From Croceicoccus gelatinilyticus (lineage in GTDB: Bacteria; Pseudomonadota; Alphaproteobacteria; Sphingomonadales; Sphingomonadaceae): a DNA stretch of 64,000 bases. The notes below the pieces were generated by a model. The model did not search any database and was not told the origin of the DNA. It saw only the letters and a list, made by a program, of their open reading frames with translations. The translations under genes were made by a program, and so were the position numbers. The first letter of the stretch is position 1. Every line of letters starts with the position of its first letter. The stretch lies in the NCBI RefSeq assembly GCF_018398395.1, contig NZ_JAHCBF010000007.1, positions 62,001 to 126,000 on the forward strand, written 5' to 3'. Positions 8,844 to 16,683 of the stretch are shown here, piece by piece.

Positions 8844-9518
8844 ATGGAACATACCGTCAAGGCCTTCGAAGAAGACATCACGCGTCTGCGCGGCCTCATC
8901 GCGGAGATGGGCGGCCTGGCCGAGCTTTCGGTGCAGGAAGCGCTCGAAGCGATCGTCAACGGTGACGACGACCTTGCTGAGAAGGTCATCGCCCGCGACA
9001 AGGAAATCGACGCGCTGGAAACAGAGGTCGACCGCCTTGCCGTTCGCATCATCGCCCTGCGCGCCCCGATGGCCGACGACCTTCGCGAAGTCATCGCCGC
9101 GCTGAAGATCGCAGGCGTGGTCGAACGTATCGGCGACTATGCGAAGAACATCTCCAAGCGGGTCGGCAAGATCGAAGGGCGCCGCCACTTTGAACCCATC
9201 GCGCTGATCCCGGCCATGGGCGAGGTCGCGGCCGAGATGGTCCACGACGTGCTGACCGCCTATGCCGCACGCGACCCGCAGCTCGCCCGCGAAGTCATCC
9301 AGCGCGACGCAACGGTCGATGCCTTCTACGATTCGATCTTCCGCAATCTCGTCACTTACATGGTCGAGAACCCGGCGACGATCGGTTCGGCAGCTCAGCT
9401 TCTGTTCGTTGCCCGCAACGTCGAACGCGTCGGCGATCATGCCACCAATGTCGCCGAAATGGTCCACTTCGCCGCCACCGGCACCTATCCGCCGGACCGC
9501 GAGGAACTGAACCCCTAA
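8844..9518 (+). CDS. phoU: Phosphate signalling protein PhoU
   Basis: This is a cytoplasmic regulator that links Pst transport state to PhoR and keeps the regulon off when phosphate is plentiful. It has 224 residues forming two PhoU repeats of three helices. Each repeat has the metal-cluster signature E/D-x-x-x-D region (ARDKEIDALETEVDRL; QRDATVDAFYDSIFRNL) and the second ends with the ARNVERVGDHATNVAEM motif. It is last in the pstSCAB-phoU unit, with AGAGAGATAA upstream of the ATG. Confidence 0.95.
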   Translation: MEHTVKAFEEDITRLRGLIAEMGGLAELSVQEALEAIVNGDDDLAEKVIARDKEIDALETEVDRLAVRIIALRAPMADDLREVIAALKIAGVVERIGDYAKNISKRVGKIEGRRHFEPIALIPAMGEVAAEMVHDVLTAYAARDPQLAREVIQRDATVDAFYDSIFRNLVTYMVENPATIGSAAQLLFVARNVERVGDHATNVAEMVHFAATGTYPPDREELNP

Positions 9519-9542
9519 GGGCGAAGAACGACGGTCGCCTTC

Positions 9543-9560
9543 TTGTCATAAGGCGGTAAC
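9543..9560 (+). promoter_or_regulatory. PhoB-box-like site upstream of phoB
   Basis: TTGTCAT-AAGG-CGGTAAC: the first heptamer matches 6/7 and the second 4/7, with the 4-base spacer. It lies 50 bases before the TTG start of phoB, which suggests autoregulation separate from the pst promoter. Confidence 0.6.
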
Positions 9561-9609
9561 AAAAGACGTGTGAGGGTGGCCGAGTTCTCAAAGACCGAAA
9601 GGCCAGACT

Positions 9610-10299
9610 TTGCCTTCTCCCCGCCTGCTTCTCGTTGAAGACGATCTCTCGCTGGCAGAGCTTCTCCAGTACCGTTTCGAAGCCGAAGGCTACGACGTTG
9701 TCGCCACCGCCGACGGCGACGAGGCCATGCTCCTCGCCACCGAACAGGCGCCCGATCTCGTCATCCTCGACTGGATGGTCGAAGGCACCAGCGGCATCGA
9801 GATTTGCCGCCGCCTTCGCCGTGACAAGGAAACGGCCCACGTTCCCATCGTTATGCTGACGGCGCGCGGCAGCGAGGACGACCGCATCCGTGGCCTTGAA
9901 ACCGGCGCGGACGACTATGTAACCAAGCCCTTCTCGCCCCGCGAACTGATCGCCCGCGTCAGCGCCGTCCTGCGCCGCGTGCGTCCGGCCCTTGCCGGAG
10001 AGATGCTGGAAGTCGGCGACATCAAGCTCGACGCCACCAGCCACCGCGTGACCCGCCGCGGCCAGTCGCTTCAACTGGGCCCGACCGAGTTCCGCCTCCT
10101 CAAGTTCTTCATGGAACACCCGGGGCGCGTCTTCAGCCGCGGGCAGCTTCTCGATGCCGTCTGGGGCACGGGTAGCGACATCGAACTGCGTACGGTCGAC
10201 GTACACATCCGCCGCCTTCGCAAGGGCATTACGCTCGAAGGCGGCAAGGACCCGGTTCGCACTGTCCGTTCAGCCGGTTACGCTTTCGAAGCCGTGTAA
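9610..10299 (+). CDS. phoB: Phosphate-regulon response regulator PhoB
   Basis: This OmpR-family activator binds the PhoB boxes seen nearby. The receiver domain (about 1-120) has the acidic pair ED, the phosphorylated Asp at about 54 in ILDWMVEG, and the switch Lys in VTKPFSPRE. The winged-helix domain (about 130-229) contains GPTEFRLLKFFMEHPGRVFSR and DVHIRRLRKGI. The TTG start is chosen because an in-frame TGA lies at 9571, no ATG or GTG lies between, and AAAGG precedes it by 7 bases. Confidence 0.95.
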   Translation: MPSPRLLLVEDDLSLAELLQYRFEAEGYDVVATADGDEAMLLATEQAPDLVILDWMVEGTSGIEICRRLRRDKETAHVPIVMLTARGSEDDRIRGLETGADDYVTKPFSPRELIARVSAVLRRVRPALAGEMLEVGDIKLDATSHRVTRRGQSLQLGPTEFRLLKFFMEHPGRVFSRGQLLDAVWGTGSDIELRTVDVHIRRLRKGITLEGGKDPVRTVRSAGYAFEAV

Positions 10300-10303
10300 G
10301 GAA

Positions 10304-10322
10304 CGGGTGGACTCACCACCCG
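10304..10322. terminator. Hairpin just after phoB
   Basis: CGGGTGG pairs perfectly with CCACCCG across a 5-base loop, 5 bases past the phoB stop. No T tract follows, so this may be a weak or Rho-assisted end rather than a full intrinsic terminator. Confidence 0.35.
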
Positions 10323-10443
10323 CGCAGGCCTAGCCTTCACCCCAGCAAGGGGATGGCCCTCCGGGGGGAGTGGGTCGCCCATGCCTTTGCCTTTTTGGGG
10401 AAACCCGCGGCCATCCGGCCCCGGGATGGGAAAGGTAACACAC

Positions 10444-10893
10444 ATGAACATGCTTCGTATCTTTGCGCCCGTCGTGCTTGCCACGTCGGCGATTGCCGCT
10501 CCGCAAGTCGCGTCGGCACAAAGCGAATGGCCCGTCGACAACGGCGACTATGTCGAGATCACCGGCATTGCCGTCGATGATGGACACGAGCTCGAATATA
10601 CCAAGTGGCTAGCCAGCGAATGGCGTAAAAATGCAGACTTCGCAGTCTCGCAAGGTTGGCTGTCGAGCTACGAGATCATGTACAACGTGAACCCGCGCAA
10701 GGGAGAGCCGACGCTCTACCTGATCCGCCGGTTCCCGAACTTCCCGACTTCGGCCGAGGAAGATGCGCGTGAAAAGGCCTATCGCGAATGGGATGCGCGC
10801 ACGGAATCGCAGATGCAGGCCGCGTCCGCCGGTCGCGCCGAATTCCGCCACGTGACGGGTTCGATGCTTCTTCGCGAAGTCACCTGGAAGTAA
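10444..10893 (+). CDS. Exported protein of unknown function
   Basis: I do not recognise the family. The 149-residue product starts at the ATG at 10444, with AAAGG 9 bases upstream; a longer in-frame start exists at 10381 but would put residues before the signal peptide. Residues 1-23 form a signal peptide ending ASA-Q, so the mature protein is periplasmic or secreted. The mature part is small, mixed alpha/beta in look, rich in Trp/Tyr/Glu, with no Cys and no metal motif. It may belong to the phosphate regulon by position, but no PhoB box lies directly upstream. Confidence 0.75.
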   Translation: MNMLRIFAPVVLATSAIAAPQVASAQSEWPVDNGDYVEITGIAVDDGHELEYTKWLASEWRKNADFAVSQGWLSSYEIMYNVNPRKGEPTLYLIRRFPNFPTSAEEDAREKAYREWDARTESQMQAASAGRAEFRHVTGSMLLREVTWK

Positions 10894-10899
10894 TCGGTT

Positions 10900-10927
10900 C
10901 AGGGCGGGCCTTCGCGGGTCCGCCCTG
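10900..10927. terminator. Strong hairpin between convergent genes
   Basis: CAGGGCGG at 10900-10907 pairs with CCGCCCTG at 10920-10927, and the stem extends inward by three more pairs (one G-T). It lies between the stop of the exported protein (+) and the stop of the extensin-like gene (-), so it can serve both strands. T runs are weak. Confidence 0.6.
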
Positions 10928-10930
10928 CCC

Positions 10931-11674
10931 TTAACGGCAAAATCCGCCGTAACCGCGCTGCGCCTGATCAAGATGGAAGTGATCGGCATGAAGCGCGTTG
11001 TAATCGGGCGATAGCGTCGTTCCGAACACGTCACAGGCCCCGTCGCGGGCCGCCTTCAGAAATGCACCGTCGGGACCGTTAGAGGTCCAGTCCTTCAGCA
11101 CCGAAATTCGCCTGCCATCGGCCAGTTCGAAAGCGGCGATGTCGATAGCATTGCCGGTGGCGTGTTCACTCCACCGCCCGCTCTCGGCTCCGTTCACGCG
11201 GCGACAGTTCGCGGTGCCGAGTTGCACGATGCGCACGACTTCGCTGCCCAGCAATTCGCGCGCCGCAGGCTGGACGCGGTGGTCGAGCCACCACGCAAGG
11301 CCTGCATGAACCGCGCAGGTCGCATCGGCGCGGGCCGGGGTGAAGGACAGTCCGAGAGCGCCTCCGTCATCGGGGATCAGGCGATCGGCCCTGCGGCACT
11401 GATCTTCGCCGACCGGATCGAGGCTTTCAAACGCGATACCCGAACGCGAGAGTACCGCGCGGCACGCGTCTGCATCGTCGCGCAGGGCCGCCAGTTTCCG
11501 GCCCGTCGCCCAGCCCTCTTTCTGCGTTATCGTCAGCGGGGCGCGCGGGTCATGCTCGGGATGCTTCGCCAGCCAGTCTACGCCGTAAAGTACCACCCCG
11601 CCGATCACGAAAAGCGCGATCAGCAGGTAGTCGAGACGAAACGGGCGGCGGGGCAGCTTGGCAAAACGGGGCAT
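10931..11674 (-). CDS. Extensin-like family protein
   Basis: This is a membrane-anchored periplasmic protein with an extensin-like C-terminal (ExtensinC) domain. The ATG at 11674 is used; it lies 2 bases after the dnaE2 stop. The 247-residue product has one membrane helix at about 14-32 (YLLIALFVIGGVVLYGVDWL). The domain contains the conserved Cys residues, CRRVNG, HATGNAIDIAAF and the HADHFHLD signature, an HxH layout resembling peptidoglycan-acting metallopeptidases. A cell-wall role is inferred, not shown. It is co-oriented with dnaE2 and may read through from the SOS operon. Confidence 0.85.
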   Translation of the reverse strand: MPRFAKLPRRPFRLDYLLIALFVIGGVVLYGVDWLAKHPEHDPRAPLTITQKEGWATGRKLAALRDDADACRAVLSRSGIAFESLDPVGEDQCRRADRLIPDDGGALGLSFTPARADATCAVHAGLAWWLDHRVQPAARELLGSEVVRIVQLGTANCRRVNGAESGRWSEHATGNAIDIAAFELADGRRISVLKDWTSNGPDGAFLKAARDGACDVFGTTLSPDYNALHADHFHLDQAQRGYGGFCR

Positions 11675-11676
11675 CG

Positions 11677-14600
11677 CTAGTGAAAGTCGCGAGACTTCGG
11701 AAGTATCCGGGGAATGATCCTGACATCGCGCGGATGACGTCCCTGAAAGCCGCATTCGCGGTTGCCCGCAGGCGGCGGCTCCCACGGGTCGATCGGCGGT
11801 TTGCCGTCCACCAAGGCGCCATCGGGGGCCGAAACGTAAGGATCGTCCGGCCCTTCGCGCAGATTATCTCGCGGGTTGAATTTATCCGGTAGCGGGCTCG
11901 CCACATGGTCCGCGCGGGCCAGCGTCATCGGCAGCATGTCCTCCGACAGCATGTCGAGCCGGTGCGTCGCGTCTTCCATGTGGCTGACGATGACGTGGAT
12001 GACCTCGTCGTCGTACTCCACCCGCCCGCGCACTTCCATCAGGCGCGATCCCATGACGACGCGGCGGTATTTCTCCTTCAGATGCGGCCAGACGACCAGG
12101 TTGATGACCCCGGTCTCGTCCTCCAGCGTGATGAAGCAGACGCCTTTTGCAGAGCCGGGCCGCTGGCGGATCAGCACCACGCCCGACACCAGCACAGTGG
12201 AACGGAACTTGCGCGAACGCAGCTCGCTCGCCCGCACGAAACCGCGCTCTGCCAGATGGGGGCGCAGGAAAGCCATCGGATGCGCCTTAAGCGACAGGCG
12301 GGTCGTCTGGTAATCGGCGACGACTTCCTCGGACAGCGGCATCGTCGGGAGGCGCGCAGGCGCGGCCTCCGCTCCCTCATCCCGCGCCTTGGCAAAGTCG
12401 AACAGCGGCAATGGCGGCGCGGAAACGAGGCTGCGCGCATCCCAGAGCGCCTGCCTGCGGGCAAGACCGATCGAGGTGAAGGCATCGGCGCTGGCAAGCC
12501 GCTCGACATGGGCAGCAGGGCTGCGGCTGCGCTCGCGAACGGCGGTGACGTCGGCAAAAGGCCCTTCCCGCTCGCGCGCGTCGATCAGCATGGCGGCGAC
12601 ATGTTCGGGCAGCCCGTCGACCATGCGCAAGCCAAGCCGCAGCGCCATGCTCCTATCATTCGGCTCCAGCGTACAGTCCCATTCGCTGGCGTTCACGTCG
12701 GCAGGCCGGATCTCGACCCCGTGCTCGGCAGCGTCGCGCACGATCTGCGCGGGCGCGTAGAAGCCCATCGGTTGCGAATTGAGCAGCGCGCAGGCGAAAG
12801 CGGCGGGGTAATGGCACTTCAGCCAGCTCGACACGTAGACGAGATGCGCAAAGCTGGCCGCGTGGCTTTCGGGAAAGCCGTATTCGCCAAACCCGCGGAT
12901 CTGGTTGAAACAGCGCTGGGCAAAGTCACGGTCGTAGCCGCGGCTGACCATCCGCTCGACCATCATGTCCTGAAGCTCGTCCACCATCCCGCGCGACCGG
13001 AACGTCGCCATCGCCTTCCTCAGCCGGTTCGCCTCTGCGGACGAGAATTTCGCCGCGTCGAGCGCGATCTTCATCGCCTGCTCCTGAAAGATCGGCACGC
13101 CGAGCGTACGCCCGAGGATGCTGGAAAGCTCATCCGGCGGGCCGTGATCGGGGCCGGGCGCGGGGATCTGCACTTTCTCCTCGCCCCGCCGGCGTTTGAG
13201 ATAGGGGTGGACCATGTCGCCCTGGATCGGGCCGGGGCGCACGATGGCGACCTGAATGACGAGATCGTAGAATTCGCGCGGGCGCAGGCGGGGCAGCATG
13301 TTCATCTGCGCCCGGCTTTCCACCTGGAACACGCCCAGCGAGTCCCCCTTGCGGAGCATGGCGTAAGTCTCCGGATCCTCGCGCGGGACAGTGGCCAGCG
13401 TCATGCATGAACCATGATGACCGGCAACGAGGTCGAGGCACTTGCGCACGCAGGTCAGCATGCCAAGCGCCAGGACATCGACCTTCAGGATGCCCAGCGC
13501 CTCGATATCGTCCTTGTCCCACTCGATGAAACTGCGGTCGGGCATGGCGCCGTTGCCGATGGGCACGGTTTCGGTCAGCGCGCCTTCGGTGAGGATGAAA
13601 CCACCGACATGCTGAGACAGATGCCTCGGCATTCCAATCATTTGCTCGGTCAGTTTGAGAACGCGCCTGAGATGCGGATCGGACAGGTCCATGCCCGTTT
13701 CGGCAACATGCGCCTCACCGATCTCGCGGCCCCATCCGCCCCAGACCGTTCCGGCCAGCGCGCTCGTCGCGTCTTCCGACAGGCCCATCGCCTTGCCCAC
13801 TTCGCGGATCGCCATGCGCGGGCGGTAGTGGATGACCGTGGCGCAAAGCCCGGCGCGCTGGCGGCCGTATTTCTCGTAGATGTGCTGGATCACTTCCTCG
13901 CGCCGCTCATGCTCGAAATCGACGTCGATGTCGGGCGGCTCCTTGCGCTCTTCGGAAATGAAGCGATCGAACAGCAGTGCGTGCTGTGCTGGATCGACGG
14001 CCGTGATCTCGAGGCAGTAGCAGACTGCCGAATTGGCCGCGCTGCCGCGTCCCTGGCACAGGATCGGCGGATCGACGCTGCGGGCGAAGTCGACGATGTC
14101 CTTGATGGTGAGGAAATATCGCGCAAGGTCGAGCTTTGCGATCAGCACCAGTTCGCGTTGCAGCGTTTCCTTAACCGTGTCCGGCAAGCCATTGGGATAG
14201 CGTCTTTTTGCCCCCTGCCACGTCTGGATTTCCAGATGCTGTTGCGGGGTGCGCCCTTCCGGATAGATCTCCTCCGGATATTCGTAGCGCAGTTCGTCGA
14301 GGCTGAAGTCGCAGGCATCGGCCACATCGCGCGCGGCGCGGATCGCGTGGGGCCAGCGGGCGAAAAGACGGCACATCTCCTCCGGGCTCTTGAGGTGCCG
14401 CTCCGCATTCGCCGCCAGCAGGTGACCTGCCCTGACCACGGTGGTCTTGTGGCGGATCGCGGTCATCACGTCCTGCAAGGGGCGACGGTCGGGCGCATGA
14501 TAGTGAACATCGTTCGTCGCCAGCAGGGCAAGCCCGTTCTCGCGCGCCAGCGTGTCGAGCCGTTCGATGCGCGCGATATCGTCGCCGGTGTAGAGATAGC

Positions 14601-15222
14601 TGGCCGCAAGGTGGCGCATCGCGGGCAGTTCATGGGCCAGCTGCGGGACCAGTTCCGCAAACGGCATTCGCGTTTCGACCCGCGCAGCCTCGCTCCCGTC
14701 CATCGGCACGACATTGCCCGGCAGCCTGACGGTGACATGCTGGTCCAGATCGCGCGGCGGCATGCAGATGAGCTGCACGTCTTCGCTATGCTCGGCGAGC
14801 ATGGCGAGATCGATCTCGCACACGCCCTTTTCCTGCCATTCACCCGACAGCGTCTGCATCCGGCCCGCAGAGACCAAGCAGCACAAGTGGCCGTAACCGG
14901 CGCGGTTCTTCGGATAGGCGAGGAACGTCAGGCCTTCGACAGTCTCTATCCGGCAGCCGATCACGGGCCGCAGTTTCAGCGTCTGCGCCTCTGTATGGAC
15001 CCGCACGACGCCCGCCATCGAGTTCGCGTCGGCTATCCCGATCGCATCATAGCCCAGCGCCCGCGCGGTCATCACCATGTCGACCGCGTCCGACGCGCCG
15101 CGCAGGAACGTGAAGCAGGACACCAGCCCCAGTTCCACGAACGGAGCGCGGGATGGCGCGCCTATGCTGTCGGGATCGACCTCGACCCGGCGCTTGTCGG
15201 GAGTAAGCGGAGCGTCAGGCAT
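11677..15222 (-). CDS. dnaE2: Error-prone DNA polymerase DnaE2 (ImuC)
   Basis: This is the catalytic subunit of the ImuA-ImuB-DnaE2 mutasome, which copies past DNA lesions and causes damage-induced mutation. The 1181-residue protein has an N-terminal PHP domain (about 30-300: ELGLVSCFTFLRGAS, GIADANSMAG), the C-family polymerase core with the acidic motif PPDIDVDFEHERREEV, the GFGEYGFPESHAASFA motif, and a C-terminal OB fold (VLVSGVVLIRQRPGSAKGVCFITLE). It is slightly longer than the usual 1050-1100. It follows the UdgX fusion by 9 bases, so it belongs to the LexA-box operon with the radical SAM gene rather than to imuA-imuB. Confidence 0.95.
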   Translation of the reverse strand: MPDAPLTPDKRRVEVDPDSIGAPSRAPFVELGLVSCFTFLRGASDAVDMVMTARALGYDAIGIADANSMAGVVRVHTEAQTLKLRPVIGCRIETVEGLTFLAYPKNRAGYGHLCCLVSAGRMQTLSGEWQEKGVCEIDLAMLAEHSEDVQLICMPPRDLDQHVTVRLPGNVVPMDGSEAARVETRMPFAELVPQLAHELPAMRHLAASYLYTGDDIARIERLDTLARENGLALLATNDVHYHAPDRRPLQDVMTAIRHKTTVVRAGHLLAANAERHLKSPEEMCRLFARWPHAIRAARDVADACDFSLDELRYEYPEEIYPEGRTPQQHLEIQTWQGAKRRYPNGLPDTVKETLQRELVLIAKLDLARYFLTIKDIVDFARSVDPPILCQGRGSAANSAVCYCLEITAVDPAQHALLFDRFISEERKEPPDIDVDFEHERREEVIQHIYEKYGRQRAGLCATVIHYRPRMAIREVGKAMGLSEDATSALAGTVWGGWGREIGEAHVAETGMDLSDPHLRRVLKLTEQMIGMPRHLSQHVGGFILTEGALTETVPIGNGAMPDRSFIEWDKDDIEALGILKVDVLALGMLTCVRKCLDLVAGHHGSCMTLATVPREDPETYAMLRKGDSLGVFQVESRAQMNMLPRLRPREFYDLVIQVAIVRPGPIQGDMVHPYLKRRRGEEKVQIPAPGPDHGPPDELSSILGRTLGVPIFQEQAMKIALDAAKFSSAEANRLRKAMATFRSRGMVDELQDMMVERMVSRGYDRDFAQRCFNQIRGFGEYGFPESHAASFAHLVYVSSWLKCHYPAAFACALLNSQPMGFYAPAQIVRDAAEHGVEIRPADVNASEWDCTLEPNDRSMALRLGLRMVDGLPEHVAAMLIDAREREGPFADVTAVRERSRSPAAHVERLASADAFTSIGLARRQALWDARSLVSAPPLPLFDFAKARDEGAEAAPARLPTMPLSEEVVADYQTTRLSLKAHPMAFLRPHLAERGFVRASELRSRKFRSTVLVSGVVLIRQRPGSAKGVCFITLEDETGVINLVVWPHLKEKYRRVVMGSRLMEVRGRVEYDDEVIHVIVSHMEDATHRLDMLSEDMLPMTLARADHVASPLPDKFNPRDNLREGPDDPYVSAPDGALVDGKPPIDPWEPPPAGNRECGFQGRHPRDVRIIPRILPKSRDFH

Positions 15223-15231
15223 CGGCGCACC

Positions 15232-16683
15232 TTACGCCGCCTGCAACTGCGCAAGGCGCGCGGAAACGGCGGCAAGGTCCTCGCGGAACAGGCGCTCCTG
15301 CTCCTCGCGCCCTGCCCCGTCGAGCCGCAGTAGATAGGACGGGTGAGCCGTGACCCAAAGCTCGCTGCCATCTTCCAGCGGGATCAGCGTACCGCGCGCC
15401 TTGGTGACCGAAACCGTCCGCCCCAGCATGCCGCGCGCCGCGCTTGCGCCCATGGCGAGCACGAGTTTCGGCTGCACGATCATCCGTTCGCTTTCGACCC
15501 ACCACCGGCACATGTCGATTTCCTTGGCCGTGGGCGACTGATGCAACCGGCGCTTGCCGCGCTGGACGTACTTGAAATGCTTCACCGTGTTGGTGACGTA
15601 GGCCGCACTGCGGTCGATACCTGCCTGCGCCAGGTGAACGTCCAGCAATTGCCCTGCGGGGCCGACGAAGGGCCTGCCAGCCAGATCCTCCTGATCGCCC
15701 GGCTGTTCGCCCACGATCATCAAGAAGGCATCCTGCGGCCCCTCACCCATGACGGCGGTGTTGTGCAGTTCCCCGATCGGGCAGCGCGCGCAGACGTGGA
15801 TCGCCTTGTCGATCGCCGCCAGCGTTTCGGGCCGCTCACCCATGTCGAGCGCGCCCTTTTCCACCATCGTCGCCTCACGCGCCTGTGCGCCGGCGATGAG
15901 TTCGGGGATCAGCTGCGCTTCGGGCATGTTCTTCCAGTACTTGCGCGGCATCTCCTTCAGCATCGCGCCGACTTTCAGGCGGGCGGGATTGAAGATCGAA
16001 GCATAGTAGCTGCGCCACAGGTCTTCCGCCGGATCGCCGCTGGGCGCGTCGGCGCGGGTCGCGGGAGGGCCTTCGCGCAAAGTCTCGCCGTCCCAGTGCA
16101 GGCTGCCGCGCGGGGTCAGGATCGACCAGCGCATGTTGGCGAACCGCCGCGTGAAGAACCCTGCGTTGTGGCGCAGGATGTGGTGGAACGGTTCGAACCA
16201 GGCGACGTAATGCTCGGCGCGTGAACCGTCTTCGGCCTCCTCCTCGACCACGCGAAAGCGGACGAAGGCGCGCATCTTGTGAATGTCGCGGCGTACGGCG
16301 CGGGCCATGTCGGCCATCGCGCGCACGTCCGGATCGGCCATGTCCTCAATCAGGCGCGGTTTGGTCTGCAAGCGCCAGAGCACGCGGTAGAGCAGAGAAA
16401 ACCGTGTCGGGTCAGCGTTCAACAAGACAGTCTTCGCAATGTCCATGAACCGTTTCGATACGCGGGGCGGTGCGGCGTCGCGGTCCAGCACCGGCAGGCG
16501 GCGATCACCATGAGAAAACAGATCCCCCGCGCTGCCACCCGGTTCGGTCCACGCCACGCGGTCGGGAGGAACGTCGGCCATCAGCAACCGGCGGGCATGA
16601 TCGCGCCATTCTTCGAAATCGTCCGAACCTGCCATCGGCACGACGTAATAGGTGCCTAGCCGAACGTGCTGGAGAGCAGTCAT
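15232..16683 (-). CDS. DUF4130 - UdgX-type uracil-DNA glycosylase fusion
   Basis: This is a two-domain DNA-repair protein of 483 residues. Residues 1-about 265 match the DUF4130 'probable DNA metabolism' family that travels with a radical SAM repair protein. Residues about 280-483 are a uracil-DNA glycosylase with GEQPGDQEDLAGRPFVGP at 325-342, the UdgX-specific loop KRRLH at 377-381, and AHPSYLLR at 446-453. UdgX enzymes form a covalent bond to the abasic site through the loop His, here His381. Visible iron-sulfur ligands are Cys298, Cys301 and Cys392. His369 (VKHF) sits where ordinary family-4 enzymes carry Cys. Its ATG overlaps the upstream stop by four bases. Confidence 0.9.
   Translation of the reverse strand: MTALQHVRLGTYYVVPMAGSDDFEEWRDHARRLLMADVPPDRVAWTEPGGSAGDLFSHGDRRLPVLDRDAAPPRVSKRFMDIAKTVLLNADPTRFSLLYRVLWRLQTKPRLIEDMADPDVRAMADMARAVRRDIHKMRAFVRFRVVEEEAEDGSRAEHYVAWFEPFHHILRHNAGFFTRRFANMRWSILTPRGSLHWDGETLREGPPATRADAPSGDPAEDLWRSYYASIFNPARLKVGAMLKEMPRKYWKNMPEAQLIPELIAGAQAREATMVEKGALDMGERPETLAAIDKAIHVCARCPIGELHNTAVMGEGPQDAFLMIVGEQPGDQEDLAGRPFVGPAGQLLDVHLAQAGIDRSAAYVTNTVKHFKYVQRGKRRLHQSPTAKEIDMCRWWVESERMIVQPKLVLAMGASAARGMLGRTVSVTKARGTLIPLEDGSELWVTAHPSYLLRLDGAGREEQERLFREDLAAVSARLAQLQAA

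Noticed and set aside
13414-15333. 639-residue open frame on the plus strand opposite dnaE2
   Set aside because: It is a high-GC mirror of dnaE2 with no domain pattern; dnaE2 has clear catalytic motifs on the minus strand.
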